Shown: positions 1 to 10,840, counted from the stretch's first letter. The stretch: 63,509 bases of DNA from Dysgonomonadaceae bacterium PH5-43 (GCA_029916745.1 JARXWK010000020.1:1-63509); one strand, 5' to 3'. Program-made: numbers and translations. The notes: generated by a model not told the origin, from the letters alone.

Positions 1-570
1 AACTCGATACTGCAAGCACAAACAAATAATAATGCGCTAAAAGATAAATACAGATTTCAGTCGTATGGCATTAAAATAGGAGTAGGTTTCACTATAGATA
101 AAAAGAAAAAAGACAAAGTCTCACCGAATATTATTGAACCTGAATTTATTAACCCCTATCTTGAACCTATTAATGTAGATGAAGAAGAGCCTCTTAATAA
201 CGATATGGCTTACGAATTTGATATGTTAGCTCTTGCGCAACCAATTAATCGTTACGAAAGTGGAGTTACAGAGATTAATCGTATTCAGCAGATAGTGTTG
301 GAAGAGAAAATAGAGATACTTAATCGTTATCCTGATATGAAGATTCTAATCGAAGGCTTTACATCGGGAGAGGAAGATGCCCATATCGGTTTAGAAAGAG
401 CTACAGTTGTTAAAACTTACCTTATTAATAGAGGCATTACTCCCAATAATATTCAAATAGAAAATAGAGGCAAGTCAATGCAATTAATAGAGGAAATTAA
501 TGAAGAATGTCGTCTTAAAAATAGGCGAATAGTAATTACAAACATAGAAAGGAGGGTAGGAGGTTATTAG
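1..570 (+). CDS. OmpA-like C-terminal domain protein (5' end outside window)
   Basis: The reading frame is open from base 1, so the N-terminus lies upstream of the window; 189 codons are visible. The first ~35 residues (GVGFTID ending) resemble the last strand of an outer-membrane barrel, and a charged linker follows. From about residue 75 on there is an OmpA/MotB-like peptidoglycan-associating domain: ILNRYPDMKILIEGFTS, then RATVVKTYLINRGI, and a terminal NRR. The usual GHTD segment reads GFTS, so it is a diverged member. Probable role is an outer-membrane protein anchoring to peptidoglycan. It is seen as partial only, so total size and any N-terminal domains are unknown. Confidence 0.7.
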   Translation, partial: NSILQAQTNNNALKDKYRFQSYGIKIGVGFTIDKKKKDKVSPNIIEPEFINPYLEPINVDEEEPLNNDMAYEFDMLALAQPINRYESGVTEINRIQQIVLEEKIEILNRYPDMKILIEGFTSGEEDAHIGLERATVVKTYLINRGITPNNIQIENRGKSMQLIEEINEECRLKNRRIVITNIERRVGGY

Positions 571-582
571 AGCCAACCCAAT

Positions 583-620
583 TATAAAAAACAGGGTTAT
601 GGAATAATCCACAACCCTGT
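583..620 (-). terminator. Rho-independent terminator of the 640-2310 lipoprotein gene
   Basis: Inverted repeat ACAGGGTT...AACCCTGT (591-620) is followed on the minus strand by a T-rich tract (583-590). It lies 20 bp past the lipoprotein stop codon and could also stop converging transcripts from the OmpA-like gene. Confidence 0.65.
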
Positions 621-639
621 CACTGTATAAGCATTTTTT

Positions 640-2310
640 TTAATGCTGATTTTCGTCCATTATTATAATATTCATCATGTGACCGTTTTTTACAACGTAA
701 CGACTTTTCAAAAAATCTAAGACGCCTTTTTCACCGCCTTGGGCGTCAATATCTTCTTGGTCCATACCAATAATTGTTTTCGCCGGATCTAAATCCAATT
801 CAAAGTGGGCCCATGTCGCAAACTCACGCAGCGATTTTAAATAATAACCAGTTAATGCAACCTTTGCAAAGGTAACCGGCTTTTCACAAAACACAAGCGG
901 AATCGTATCAAAATCCATACTGTAAAACGATATTCGGCCATCCATCATTTTTTCATATGTGTAATCACCGCCACCAACATACATTGTATCCACGGCCAGA
1001 CCACCAGGCACTCTTCCCGTTGGGAGGACACCTTTTGAATCCACCCATATCCCCAAAGCAGGCTTTTCTTCAAATTGGAATGTTGTTGCGCCAAACTTTG
1101 CGGTGTTTGGTGTACTGAAAGTACGGAATGTTGCATTGGTGTGACCGTGCAGGCCTGCAACGCCATAACCGCCATCAATCTTGGCCTGTTTAACCTTAAT
1201 CGTCGAACCGCGCCAGTCACCCAACTTGGTCAAACCGGACGCAGGCGCACCATCAACATCAACAGTCATCTGATCCATAACAAAGTTATCCAATTTTTTC
1301 GCATCCGCGCCATAGCTGGCGGTGTCGGTCGCAAAATATACGCCCGCATCATATTTGCCAGACAATCTGGACGCACCATTCACACCATTAACACGGAACA
1401 ACTTATTATTGTTATATTTTCCATCGTTCACAATGTTATAATGATCAATCGCAAAGTCAGCATCGATTTCTAAACCATGTTCGCCAGTCTTGACATTATT
1501 ATTGGTAATGTTAACGTTTTCTGTTGTCGCTAGGGTCTTTAACATCGTTATATGACTCTTTTTGGACGCTGTTAAACCACGTACTTCGCCATTGTTTGAT
1601 GAACGTAATACGGATTTAGCTGAACGGACTTCACTTGTTCCACTTGCCAATATTTCATTAAATACAAAAGTTATTGATTCTGCATCGTCTTTTCTGTCTG
1701 GGATAAGAGAAAGTAGACTATACATTTCATCGACATTATTGACGATCCAATCTTTGCTTGAATCTAATACCGCGACTTGGCTGCCGCTTTCTTCAAATTC
1801 AGACAGTTCATCTTTAGGGACAATTATGGTTTCGTTAGTTTCGGGATTCGAGAGCAGTGTAAATTCGCCACCGAAAACGTTTTTGTATTCATCGTTGGTT
1901 AGCGTTACTAAGCCGATGGGATAAACACCGAAGTTATCGCTGGAAGATCGTAAAGTATTTGTATCGATATCCGGATTTTGGGACCAATCGACACGAATAT
2001 TTGTTTGTCGCTTAAACTCTCCTAAAAATTTCAATATCTCTTTTTCTTCTGCTAAAACACCGATGTTATTTGTAATGTAGACATTCACGAGTTCATTGGT
2101 GCCGTTTGCAGTCCTGAGTATATCCGTTGCTTTATCGTTTAATTCGGCAATGCAGGAAATGCCGAAATTATTGGCTTCGCTATCTGTTAATGTGGGCTCG
2201 TCGTCTCCGCAGGAAACAATAAATAAAGATACAATGCTGACAGTCAGATTTAAAACAGATCGTTTTATCAGACCTTTTGGTTTGTAGAGTTTTATCTTTG
2301 CATTTTTCAT
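640..2310 (-). CDS. Putative lipoprotein with compositionally foreign C-terminal half
   Basis: A 556-residue protein of unknown function. The N-terminus has a positively charged stretch, a hydrophobic segment and a lipobox ending at Cys34 (LFIVSC followed by GDDE), so it should be a lipoprotein. I recognise no catalytic motif. The C-terminal ~300 residues (bases about 640-1530) are rich in Gly/Ala/Asp/Thr and use GC-rich codons (GGC, GCC, ACC, CGC) unlike every neighbouring gene; the N-terminal part (1560-2310) is closer to the local AT-rich style. This suggests a fusion or transfer. The gene stands alone with its own terminator. A CAAATGTA (TACATTTG on the minus strand) at 2341-2348 is a plausible promoter. 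Confidence 0.6.
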   Translation of the reverse strand: MKNAKIKLYKPKGLIKRSVLNLTVSIVSLFIVSCGDDEPTLTDSEANNFGISCIAELNDKATDILRTANGTNELVNVYITNNIGVLAEEKEILKFLGEFKRQTNIRVDWSQNPDIDTNTLRSSSDNFGVYPIGLVTLTNDEYKNVFGGEFTLLSNPETNETIIVPKDELSEFEESGSQVAVLDSSKDWIVNNVDEMYSLLSLIPDRKDDAESITFVFNEILASGTSEVRSAKSVLRSSNNGEVRGLTASKKSHITMLKTLATTENVNITNNNVKTGEHGLEIDADFAIDHYNIVNDGKYNNNKLFRVNGVNGASRLSGKYDAGVYFATDTASYGADAKKLDNFVMDQMTVDVDGAPASGLTKLGDWRGSTIKVKQAKIDGGYGVAGLHGHTNATFRTFSTPNTAKFGATTFQFEEKPALGIWVDSKGVLPTGRVPGGLAVDTMYVGGGDYTYEKMMDGRISFYSMDFDTIPLVFCEKPVTFAKVALTGYYLKSLREFATWAHFELDLDPAKTIIGMDQEDIDAQGGEKGVLDFLKSRYVVKNGHMMNIIIMDENQH

Positions 2311-2340
2311 CTTATAAGTATTTTACATTTTTTAATGCCA

Positions 2341-2348
2341 CAAATGTA
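2341..2348 (-). promoter_or_regulatory. -7 element TACATTTG for the lipoprotein gene
   Basis: Exact TAnnTTTG match on the minus strand 31 bp upstream of the start codon; no clear -33 TTG at the standard spacing. Confidence 0.4.
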
Positions 2349-2483
2349 ATATTAATAATTAGTAAAGCATCTATTTTTTTTGATAAAAATACAGGATTAA
2401 CTCATGAAAAATCAAAAAAAACATATTTATCAAGATTGAATAACCTTTGTGTAAATAAATTTTAAGGAGGTAAATTACACGCA

Positions 2484-2672
2484 TTGATGGTATCGATGAA
2501 AGAATTGTATGGCTGGTTAGTTCTGCTTGGTTTGTTTTGCCTATTATTGTTTGCTGCTAAAGAGAGTTCTATTAGCCCTAAATCAGCTATTCACCCTACT
2601 TATCGTTCTATCAGACGATTTATAAAACATCAGCTACGAATGGATAAAAAGGAAGATGACTCAGAAGAATAG
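2484..2672 (+). CDS. Small single-pass membrane protein
   Basis: About 58-62 residues, not recognised. A hydrophobic segment (GWLVLLGLFCLLLFAA) near the N-terminus is followed by a basic and then acidic hydrophilic tail ending DKKEDDSEE, which predicts one membrane span. A full AAGGAGG at 2464-2470 is unusual here, where most genes lack a Shine-Dalgarno. The start could be TTG at 2484 (13 nt from the AAGGAGG), ATG 2487 or ATG 2496. It converges on the AlkD-like gene, with 12 bp between stops. Short length makes the call moderate. Confidence 0.5.
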   Translation: MMVSMKELYGWLVLLGLFCLLLFAAKESSISPKSAIHPTYRSIRRFIKHQLRMDKKEDDSEE

Positions 2673-2684
2673 ACAGTTGCTACA

Positions 2685-3388
2685 CTATTTCTTCATATAA
2701 TATGCCTTTTCTTCTGGGGATAAATGCTCGATAGAATACCTTAGAGCTGTGCGAGGAAGACTTTTGTAATGAATATCAAGGAAGTCTATTAAAGTTTCTT
2801 TGTGTCGTTTTCCAACTTCACGAAGCATCCAACCTACAGCTTTGTGCATTAGGTCGTGTTTATGATTCATAAGTTTTATGGCCAAAGACAAAGTGTCGTC
2901 GAATTGCAGATTTTTAATAAAAGTCCAAGTAGATACAATAGATATACGTTGTTCCCAAAGGTTATTGCTTTCAGCTAATGAATAAAGAACACTTCTATCT
3001 TCTTTGTCAAGGAGATAAACGCCTAACAAATCTCTACAACTCATATCAACCAAATCCCAGTTGTTGGCTTTTTGAGTATTAAGTAGATAGAAGTCTATAA
3101 TCTCTTTTCGTTTCTTTTCGTCTTTCTCTTTCTTAAAGTCCTTAATCAATAAGAAGAAACCGGCTAATCGAGCCTCGTGATATTCCGAATCTATGAGAAT
3201 TTGTATCTCACTCAAAGGTAGTATAGGACATTTCTTAACAATATCGCGAGTTAGAGGAACAACAATGCCTAAGAAGTTATCACCTTCTGCATATTCTCCT
3301 TTGCCTGTTTTGAAAAAATATTTAAGATGCTCAGCTTTCGCAGCATCAGCAACAGAGTGTAGTTCTTGTAGAACGAACTGGGCATTCA

Positions 3389-3389
<1 letters not shown>
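2685..3389 (-). CDS. AlkD-like DNA alkylation repair protein (HEAT-repeat glycosylase family)
   Basis: A 234-residue protein matching the DNA alkylation repair (AlkC/AlkD) family, which removes alkylated purines using a HEAT-like helical scaffold. Visible family features are NNWDLVD in the middle (the Trp and Asp region expected at the active site), EQRISIVSTW, HKAVGWMLREVGKR, and LPRTALRYSIEHL near the C-terminus. Length agrees with the family (about 230 aa). The start codon overlaps the stop of the ABC-F gene by one base (TAATG), indicating translational coupling and one transcript. There is no signal peptide, so it is cytoplasmic. Confidence 0.85.
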
Positions 3390-6014
<2,625 letters not shown>

Positions 6015-6052
6015 AACAGAATTTAAGAAACAATAGTTGTATTGTTAGATAC

Positions 6053-6087
6053 AAAAAACGAGGTATTCTACATTTTAGAATACCTCG
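6053..6087 (-). terminator. Rho-independent terminator of the T9SS-secreted protein gene
   Basis: A perfect 12-bp stem (CGAGGTATTCTA / TAGAATACCTCG, 6059-6087) with a 5-nt loop is followed on the minus strand by six T residues (6053-6058). Confidence 0.85.
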
Positions 6088-6110
6088 CTCCTTTCTATAT
6101 AGAAGTATTA

Positions 6111-8039
6111 TTACTTAATAACTTTACATACTACAGTATCTTTGTCGGTACTAAGTTTTACAATATAAGTGCCTTTTGCTAAATTAGAAACATCGATTGC
6201 ATTTGTTGCATTCGTTTGATTATAAACAATAGCTCCTGATAAAGAGTATATTGAAATTTTAGTTATTTTATCAGTAGAATCTATATATAACATATCGGCA
6301 TATACATATACTTCTATTGAGTCTGTATTAAAGTTATCAATAGATGACAATTTCTTTACTGTCAATTCCTGAGTAACAGGAGTCGCAGCTTCGTATTCGT
6401 CGTTACCGGCTTGCGATGCAGTAATAGTAGTTGTACCTTCTGCAACAATATGGATTTTACCGTCTACTATAGTTGCAACAGTTTCATCAGAGCTTGTGTA
6501 GCTTACTTCTAAACCAGAGCTAGCAGTTGCTCCAGGAGTGAAATCTTTATCACCAACAGTAACTTCAGTTAAAGCATCGAAAGTAATTGTTTGTGATTTT
6601 TTATTTACAGTTATTCCGCACTCTGCTTTAAAGCCTCCATCTTCAGTAGTAACAGTTATTGTTGCAGTTCCAGCTGCTATAGCTGTTACTAAACCTGTTT
6701 CAGAAACAGTTGCTACAGATTCGTCGCTACTACTCCAAGTAGTATTCTTATTGTCTGCATTTGCAGGTTCTATAGTTGCTGTAAGCTGTTCGGTTTCATC
6801 AATGATTAGTTCAAGCGTTGTTTTGTCTAAGCTTACTCCAGTTACAAGTGTTGCCTCTTGGATAATTGTTCCGAAATTTTCCCAAACAGTCGCATCTTGA
6901 TATACCGCTTTTGTCCCTTTAGGAACATAAAGTGTAGCATTAGCTATATCTACATTCCCGAAAACACTGGCTTCAATTTCTACTGGTACGGGATTTAACA
7001 CCGTAACTTCAGTTAAGGCGAGGCAATAAGAAAAAGCTCCACTTTTGATAACCGTAACTGTTTCTGGAATAGTGATTGAAGATAATCCGTAACCAGCACC
7101 AAAGGCTTGCACGCCTATTGAAGTAAGCGTTGAAGGCAAGCTTACCGAAGTAGCTTCTACGCAATTTACAAATGCAAACTGCCCAACCGAAGTAACCCCC
7201 TCTTTAATAATGATAGTTTTAATCTCATCTTTCGTAATATGAGAATACCAAGGAATATCATTCAGACGCTTATAGTCGGGCATTTCGCCTTCGCCCCATA
7301 CAGTGAGTGTTCCGTCTTCGAATTTCCAAAATATGTTTTCGGTTTTAGCATTTACAGTCAATATCTGAGTAACGGGAGTAGCAGCTTCGTATTCGTCGTT
7401 ACCATCTTGCGATGCAGTAATAGTAGTTGTACCTTCTGCAACAATATGTATTTTACCATCTACAATAGTTGCAACAGTTTCATCAGAGCTTGTGTAGCTT
7501 ACTTCCAAACCAGAGCTTGCAGTTGCACCGGGTGCGAAATCTTCATCACCAACAGTAACTTCAGCTAAAGCATCGAAAGTAATTGTTTGTGGTGATTTAG
7601 CAACATCTGTAACTGTATATTCAACTGAATAAATTTCACCTCCTCTATTGCCAGTATAAATTTTAAAAGCCATTACATATTCTCCTGCAAGTAAGCCACT
7701 TCTGGGAGTTACGGTTAATACTACATTATCTCCTTCAGTTCCTTTGGGAGTTAAGTAAACATCAATAACATCTCTACCAGAAGCTCCACCTATTATAAAA
7801 TCAGCATCGTCAATTTCTCTGGGGAAAGACATAAATGCACAGAAATTTACTTCGTCGTTTGTTTTGTTTGTTATTGTTATTGTTTTGCTTACAGGTGTAG
7901 AACCTAAAGGCTGGCTTTCAAATACTAAGCCTGCGTCTGGAGTAATCGTCACATAGTCTCTTACGGTTTGTGCTTGTGCGGTAACAGCAAACGCAACGAG
8001 AGCGAAAGCACTCAATAATAAAGTAAATACTTTTTTCAT
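6111..8039 (-). CDS. Secreted Ig-like/BspA-type LRR protein with T9SS C-terminal sorting domain
   Basis: A 642-residue exported protein. It begins with a classical signal peptide (MKKVFTLLLSAFALVAFAVTAQAQ region). Domains in order: an N-terminal beta domain (about 25-145); an Ig-like repeat R1 (about 149-229); a BspA-type LRR_5 block (about 235-395; FAFVNC, SLPSTLTSIG, SITIPETVTVIKSGAF); a Big_2-like domain (about 400-478; SSDESVATVSETGLVTA); a second Ig-like repeat R2 (about 482-562), nearly identical to R1; and a C-terminal Por secretion domain (ISIYSLSG...LAKGTYIVKL...CKVIK). It should be exported by SecYEG and then T9SS to the cell surface or medium. Likely an adhesin or surface structural protein; no catalytic domain is visible. 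Confidence 0.85.
   Translation of the reverse strand: MKKVFTLLLSAFALVAFAVTAQAQTVRDYVTITPDAGLVFESQPLGSTPVSKTITITNKTNDEVNFCAFMSFPREIDDADFIIGGASGRDVIDVYLTPKGTEGDNVVLTVTPRSGLLAGEYVMAFKIYTGNRGGEIYSVEYTVTDVAKSPQTITFDALAEVTVGDEDFAPGATASSGLEVSYTSSDETVATIVDGKIHIVAEGTTTITASQDGNDEYEAATPVTQILTVNAKTENIFWKFEDGTLTVWGEGEMPDYKRLNDIPWYSHITKDEIKTIIIKEGVTSVGQFAFVNCVEATSVSLPSTLTSIGVQAFGAGYGLSSITIPETVTVIKSGAFSYCLALTEVTVLNPVPVEIEASVFGNVDIANATLYVPKGTKAVYQDATVWENFGTIIQEATLVTGVSLDKTTLELIIDETEQLTATIEPANADNKNTTWSSSDESVATVSETGLVTAIAAGTATITVTTEDGGFKAECGITVNKKSQTITFDALTEVTVGDKDFTPGATASSGLEVSYTSSDETVATIVDGKIHIVAEGTTTITASQAGNDEYEAATPVTQELTVKKLSSIDNFNTDSIEVYVYADMLYIDSTDKITKISIYSLSGAIVYNQTNATNAIDVSNLAKGTYIVKLSTDKDTVVCKVIK
6361..6591. 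repeat. Ig-like domain repeat R2 (DNA copy 1 of 2)
   Basis: This ~231-bp coding segment is nearly identical to 7358-7588 in the same gene. Only scattered substitutions separate the copies (e.g. AspGluAsp versus AspLysAsp, and Ala versus Asp before GlyAsnAsp), while the domains between them are unrelated. Confidence 0.85.
7358..7588. repeat. Ig-like domain repeat R1 (DNA copy 2 of 2)
   Basis: Direct repeat partner of 6361-6591, encoding residues about 149-229 of the T9SS protein. The high DNA identity over a ~1 kb distance makes homologous deletion of the intervening LRR and Big_2 domains possible. Confidence 0.85.
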
Positions 8040-8126
8040 TCTTTCTTTTTGTTATTAATTAATATTTAGTGATTGTTATTCTTGTGTTCATAAATATGCT
8101 AGCGCGTATGTACGAGGAAATGTTTA

Positions 8127-8152
8127 TTGTGCGAAAACAGCGCACAAAGGTA
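8127..8152 (-). promoter_or_regulatory. Putative promoter with overlapping inverted repeat, T9SS protein gene
   Basis: TACCTTTG on the minus strand (8145-8152) overlaps a perfect 7-bp inverted repeat TTGTGCG/CGCACAA (8127-8147, 7-nt spacer). The repeat sits at the expected transcription start, so it may be an operator or a 5'-end hairpin. No TTG is found at 19-21 bp. Confidence 0.4.
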
Positions 8153-8203
8153 GAGTTTATAATGTTTTGGTTTCTTTACAAACAAGAAATAATAATTGAC
8201 AGA

Positions 8204-9409
8204 TTAACAAAAAGCAGCCTTTTTCTTCCATTCACTGAACGTTTTACCTTCATATTGTCGGAAAGTTCTACTAAAAGCTGATGCTTGCGAGAAACCACAC
8301 ATTGAGGCAAGTTCGTCTATTGTTAGTTCGGTATTTTGTTGTACTTGTTCTTTTGCATATTCAATACGTTTACGATTGATAAATTCCCAGAAGTTACAAT
8401 TGTATTCATCTTTTAATATATGGGAGATATACGTGCGGTTTGTGCCAACCATATTTGCAATATCGTTAATCCTCAGATTCTTTTGCAGAAACACTTTATC
8501 TTCGTTAATCACTTTCTCTAATTTAGGTAGAAATTTTAGATAGATACTTGCTTTGTGGTCTGTATCAGTGTGTATATCTAAAGTTTCCATATCCTTATCT
8601 AACAACGCTTGGTCGGGAAGCATTAGTTCTTTGGCAAAAGTTTCTGCTGTGTAATGCGAACAAGATACGTGATAACATATATAATAAAGAATTGCAGCAT
8701 AAAGAAAAAGAATAATCGACACTAAACCTTCATACTCTATATAAAGAGCATAACCCATTACTGCAACAACAAAAGTAAGTATCAGAAAGGCAAGAATACC
8801 CCACAATACCGACCAATGATGTTTAATTTCTTTATCGTCGATGTTGGAGAAAAAGTCGTAGAGATGTTGTCGATACAATATCAGACGGTAAATAGCATAC
8901 ACAAATAAAGACAAGGCTTGTAGCAACAAAAGCAAGCTGTAGGTGTACTCATTAATTAAAAGCCGTAGAGTGTAGTAAATAGGATTATCGAAATGTATAT
9001 CTCCATTGTCTTCAATCATTACTTTCATAAAATTTGTTGCTTGCTCTTCTCCTAAACATAAAAGGCAGACCGCGCTTATGGTGGCAAACAAAACGGGAGG
9101 AATAAAGAACAAACTATTCTTTAAGGCTAATCTACTTTTGTCGCCGGTTACTTCCTTAAAATACAAAAATATAACAGGTATAAACAATAGCGTAGAGTAG
9201 GTCTCAATAATGTCGAGCTTATAAAAGAGACTGTAGTTTTTATCGACATACCAGTAAAAAGCACTCACTCCCATAGTAATTGTAATTAGTATCATTACTA
9301 TAGCCCAGATATTCTGTGAACGATTATTCCTATTCCTATTAAATAAGAAATGAATTGTCCAGAACAAAGACACCATAAAGGGCAGCAATATACTAATGTG
9401 TTTCAACAT
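8204..9409 (-). CDS. Membrane-bound AraC-family transcriptional regulator
   Basis: A 401-residue protein with two parts. Residues about 5-250 carry about seven hydrophobic spans, starting LPFMVSLFWTIHFLF. The C-terminal ~100 residues are an AraC-type double helix-turn-helix (LRINDIANMVGTNRTYISHIL; IDELASMCGFSQASAFSRTFRQYEG). Such proteins are common in Bacteroidetes and are thought to sense a signal in the membrane and act on nearby promoters. The only adjacent candidate target is the T9SS gene downstream (164 bp gap); this is inference. It is divergent from the pnuC-type gene. Confidence 0.85.
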   Translation of the reverse strand: MLKHISILLPFMVSLFWTIHFLFNRNRNNRSQNIWAIVMILITITMGVSAFYWYVDKNYSLFYKLDIIETYSTLLFIPVIFLYFKEVTGDKSRLALKNSLFFIPPVLFATISAVCLLCLGEEQATNFMKVMIEDNGDIHFDNPIYYTLRLLINEYTYSLLLLLQALSLFVYAIYRLILYRQHLYDFFSNIDDKEIKHHWSVLWGILAFLILTFVVAVMGYALYIEYEGLVSIILFLYAAILYYICYHVSCSHYTAETFAKELMLPDQALLDKDMETLDIHTDTDHKASIYLKFLPKLEKVINEDKVFLQKNLRINDIANMVGTNRTYISHILKDEYNCNFWEFINRKRIEYAKEQVQQNTELTIDELASMCGFSQASAFSRTFRQYEGKTFSEWKKKAAFC

Positions 9410-9436
9410 ACTTGCGTTCTTCTGTGTTTATGGAAA

Positions 9437-9466
9437 CAAAGGTAATGATAATTGCAAAACATACAA
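9437..9466 (-). promoter_or_regulatory. Promoter of the AraC-family regulator
   Basis: Minus-strand TACCTTTG (9437-9444) with TTG (9464-9466) at a 19 bp spacer, 28 bp upstream of the start codon. Confidence 0.6.
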
Positions 9467-9555
9467 GTAGAACAATTCGAGCTTTTGCAAACAACTTTCT
9501 CTACTCATTTAAGCATATTCTTAGCGAAATTAATCGGCAGCATTAAAAAAAGCTG

Positions 9556-9563
9556 TAATTTTG
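9556..9563 (+). promoter_or_regulatory. -7 element TAATTTTG for the pnuC-type gene
   Basis: Exact TAnnTTTG match 17 bp upstream of ATG 9581. It supports this start over the in-frame Met at 9452, which would lie upstream of the promoter. No CTGAGA-type TPP riboswitch core is seen between 9410 and 9580. Confidence 0.5.
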
Positions 9564-9580
9564 CCTCCTACTACAAACTT

Positions 9581-10165
9581 ATGGACTGGATTATAAATAA
9601 TAAAATAGAAATAATAGGAGCCTTGCTCTCTTTTATTTTTCTCATTCTTGAAGTAAAACAAAACTGGATTATGTGGATAGTAGGTATATTCAGCTCGGCT
9701 TTTTATATCTATATATTCTATAATGCTCATCTGTTTGCCAATATGGGAATGAATGTTTACTATACCGTTATGTCGGTATACGGCTTATATTGTTGGAAGT
9801 TTGCAAAAAATAAAGAAGCTAACGAAAGTAACGACTTCCATTTCATATCCAAAGAATTAGCAATTAAGTTAAGCATCATAACTCTCTTTGTTTTCGGGCT
9901 TATTCTATTTATCCTGAAACGAGTTCCCGACTCAGAAATTCCTATCCCCGACGCATTAATAGCATCTTTAAGCATAGTGGCAACTTGGATGACCGCCAAG
10001 AAAATAGTAGAGTGCTGGTATCCTTGGATATTTGTAAACTTCTTCTCTATAGGCGTATACGCTTATCAGCATCTTTACCCAACGGCTATATTATATGTGT
10101 TTTATGGTACACTGTCGATAGTAGGCTTAATAAACTGGCGCAAATCTGTTATTAAAAAAATATGA
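9581..10165 (+). CDS. pnuC: PnuC-family vitamin transporter, probably for thiamine (PnuT-like)
   Basis: About 194 residues from the preferred ATG at 9581, with about seven hydrophobic spans. PnuC-family features are IEIIGALLSFIFLILEVKQN at the N-terminus, MGMNVYYTVMSVYGLYCW in the middle and a C-terminal YAYQHLYPTAILYVFYGTLSIVGLINW segment. PnuC proteins import nicotinamide riboside by facilitated diffusion followed by phosphorylation. Here the stop overlaps the start of thiamine pyrophosphokinase by ATGA, the arrangement described in Bacteroidetes for thiamine-specific PnuT, so thiamine is the likelier substrate (inference from context). A longer N-terminal reading exists but begins upstream of the promoter. 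Confidence 0.85.
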   Translation: MDWIINNKIEIIGALLSFIFLILEVKQNWIMWIVGIFSSAFYIYIFYNAHLFANMGMNVYYTVMSVYGLYCWKFAKNKEANESNDFHFISKELAIKLSIITLFVFGLILFILKRVPDSEIPIPDALIASLSIVATWMTAKKIVECWYPWIFVNFFSIGVYAYQHLYPTAILYVFYGTLSIVGLINWRKSVIKKI

Positions 10166-10800
10166 TTCCTTTATTGCAAGACTTCAAAACAATAATATTA
10201 GCAAACGGAGCTTTCCCTACTCATAAAGTTCCTTTGTCGTTCCTTTATTCTGCCGACAGAATTATCTGTTGCGATGGGGCTATAATAAATCTTCTTCAAA
10301 CAGGATTGGAGCCTAACCATATAGTGGGAGATTTAGACAGTATATCTGATGTGCTTCAAAAACGCTTTCAGTCTATTCTTCATCACTGCCCTGATCAAGA
10401 AACTAACGACCTAGCAAAGGCTGTTAAGTTTTGCATTGAAAATGAATGGACGCATATAACCATATTAGGCGCAACAGGTAAAAGAGAAGATCATAGTATA
10501 GGTAACCTTTCTTTACTTGCCGATTATAACGAGGAAGTAGACATACAACTAATAACCGATTACGGAGTTTTTAACCCTCAATCGACTAACAATTCCGTTT
10601 ACGAAAGTCAGCCTAAACAACAGGTCTCCATTTTTAGTCTCACCCCAGATACTCTATTCGATAGCGAAGGATTGGTGTATGCCTTAAATAAGAGAGCACT
10701 TACATCGTGGTGGCAAGGCTCGCTCAACGAAGCTCAAGGAAATAGCTTTACTCTTAATATGAATAAAGGTAAAGCCTTAGTATTCCGCGAGTTTATATAA
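10162..10800 (+). CDS. Thiamine pyrophosphokinase
   Basis: A 212-residue enzyme expected to convert thiamine plus ATP to thiamine diphosphate and AMP. Family motifs are visible: CCDGA near residue 38, HIVGDLDSI near 53 (metal/ATP-binding Asp pair), QETNDLAKAV near 79, and GATGKREDHSIGNLSLL near 102. The C-terminal half is the beta-rich thiamine-binding domain. It is coupled to the PnuC-type transporter by a 4-bp ATGA overlap; phosphorylation would trap the imported vitamin. Confidence 0.9.
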   Translation: MIPLLQDFKTIILANGAFPTHKVPLSFLYSADRIICCDGAIINLLQTGLEPNHIVGDLDSISDVLQKRFQSILHHCPDQETNDLAKAVKFCIENEWTHITILGATGKREDHSIGNLSLLADYNEEVDIQLITDYGVFNPQSTNNSVYESQPKQQVSIFSLTPDTLFDSEGLVYALNKRALTSWWQGSLNEAQGNSFTLNMNKGKALVFREFI

Positions 10801-10807
10801 ATTATAT

Positions 10808-10815
10808 TACTTTTG
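10808..10815 (+). promoter_or_regulatory. -7 element TACTTTTG for the SpmAB-like gene
   Basis: Exact TAnnTTTG match 25 bp upstream of ATG 10841 and 8 bp past the thiamine pyrophosphokinase stop. Confidence 0.45.
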
Positions 10816-10840
10816 TGCTCTAACCCTATTTACATTAACA

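Noticed and set aside
1075-1924. Plus-strand open frames opposite the lipoprotein gene (1075-1473, 1562-1924)
   Set aside because: They are antisense shadows; the minus-strand frame has a lipobox, promoter element and terminator.
9410-9580. TPP riboswitch upstream of the pnuC-type gene
   Set aside because: No CTGAGA-type core or the expected paired helices; the promoter lies about 17 bp from the start codon.
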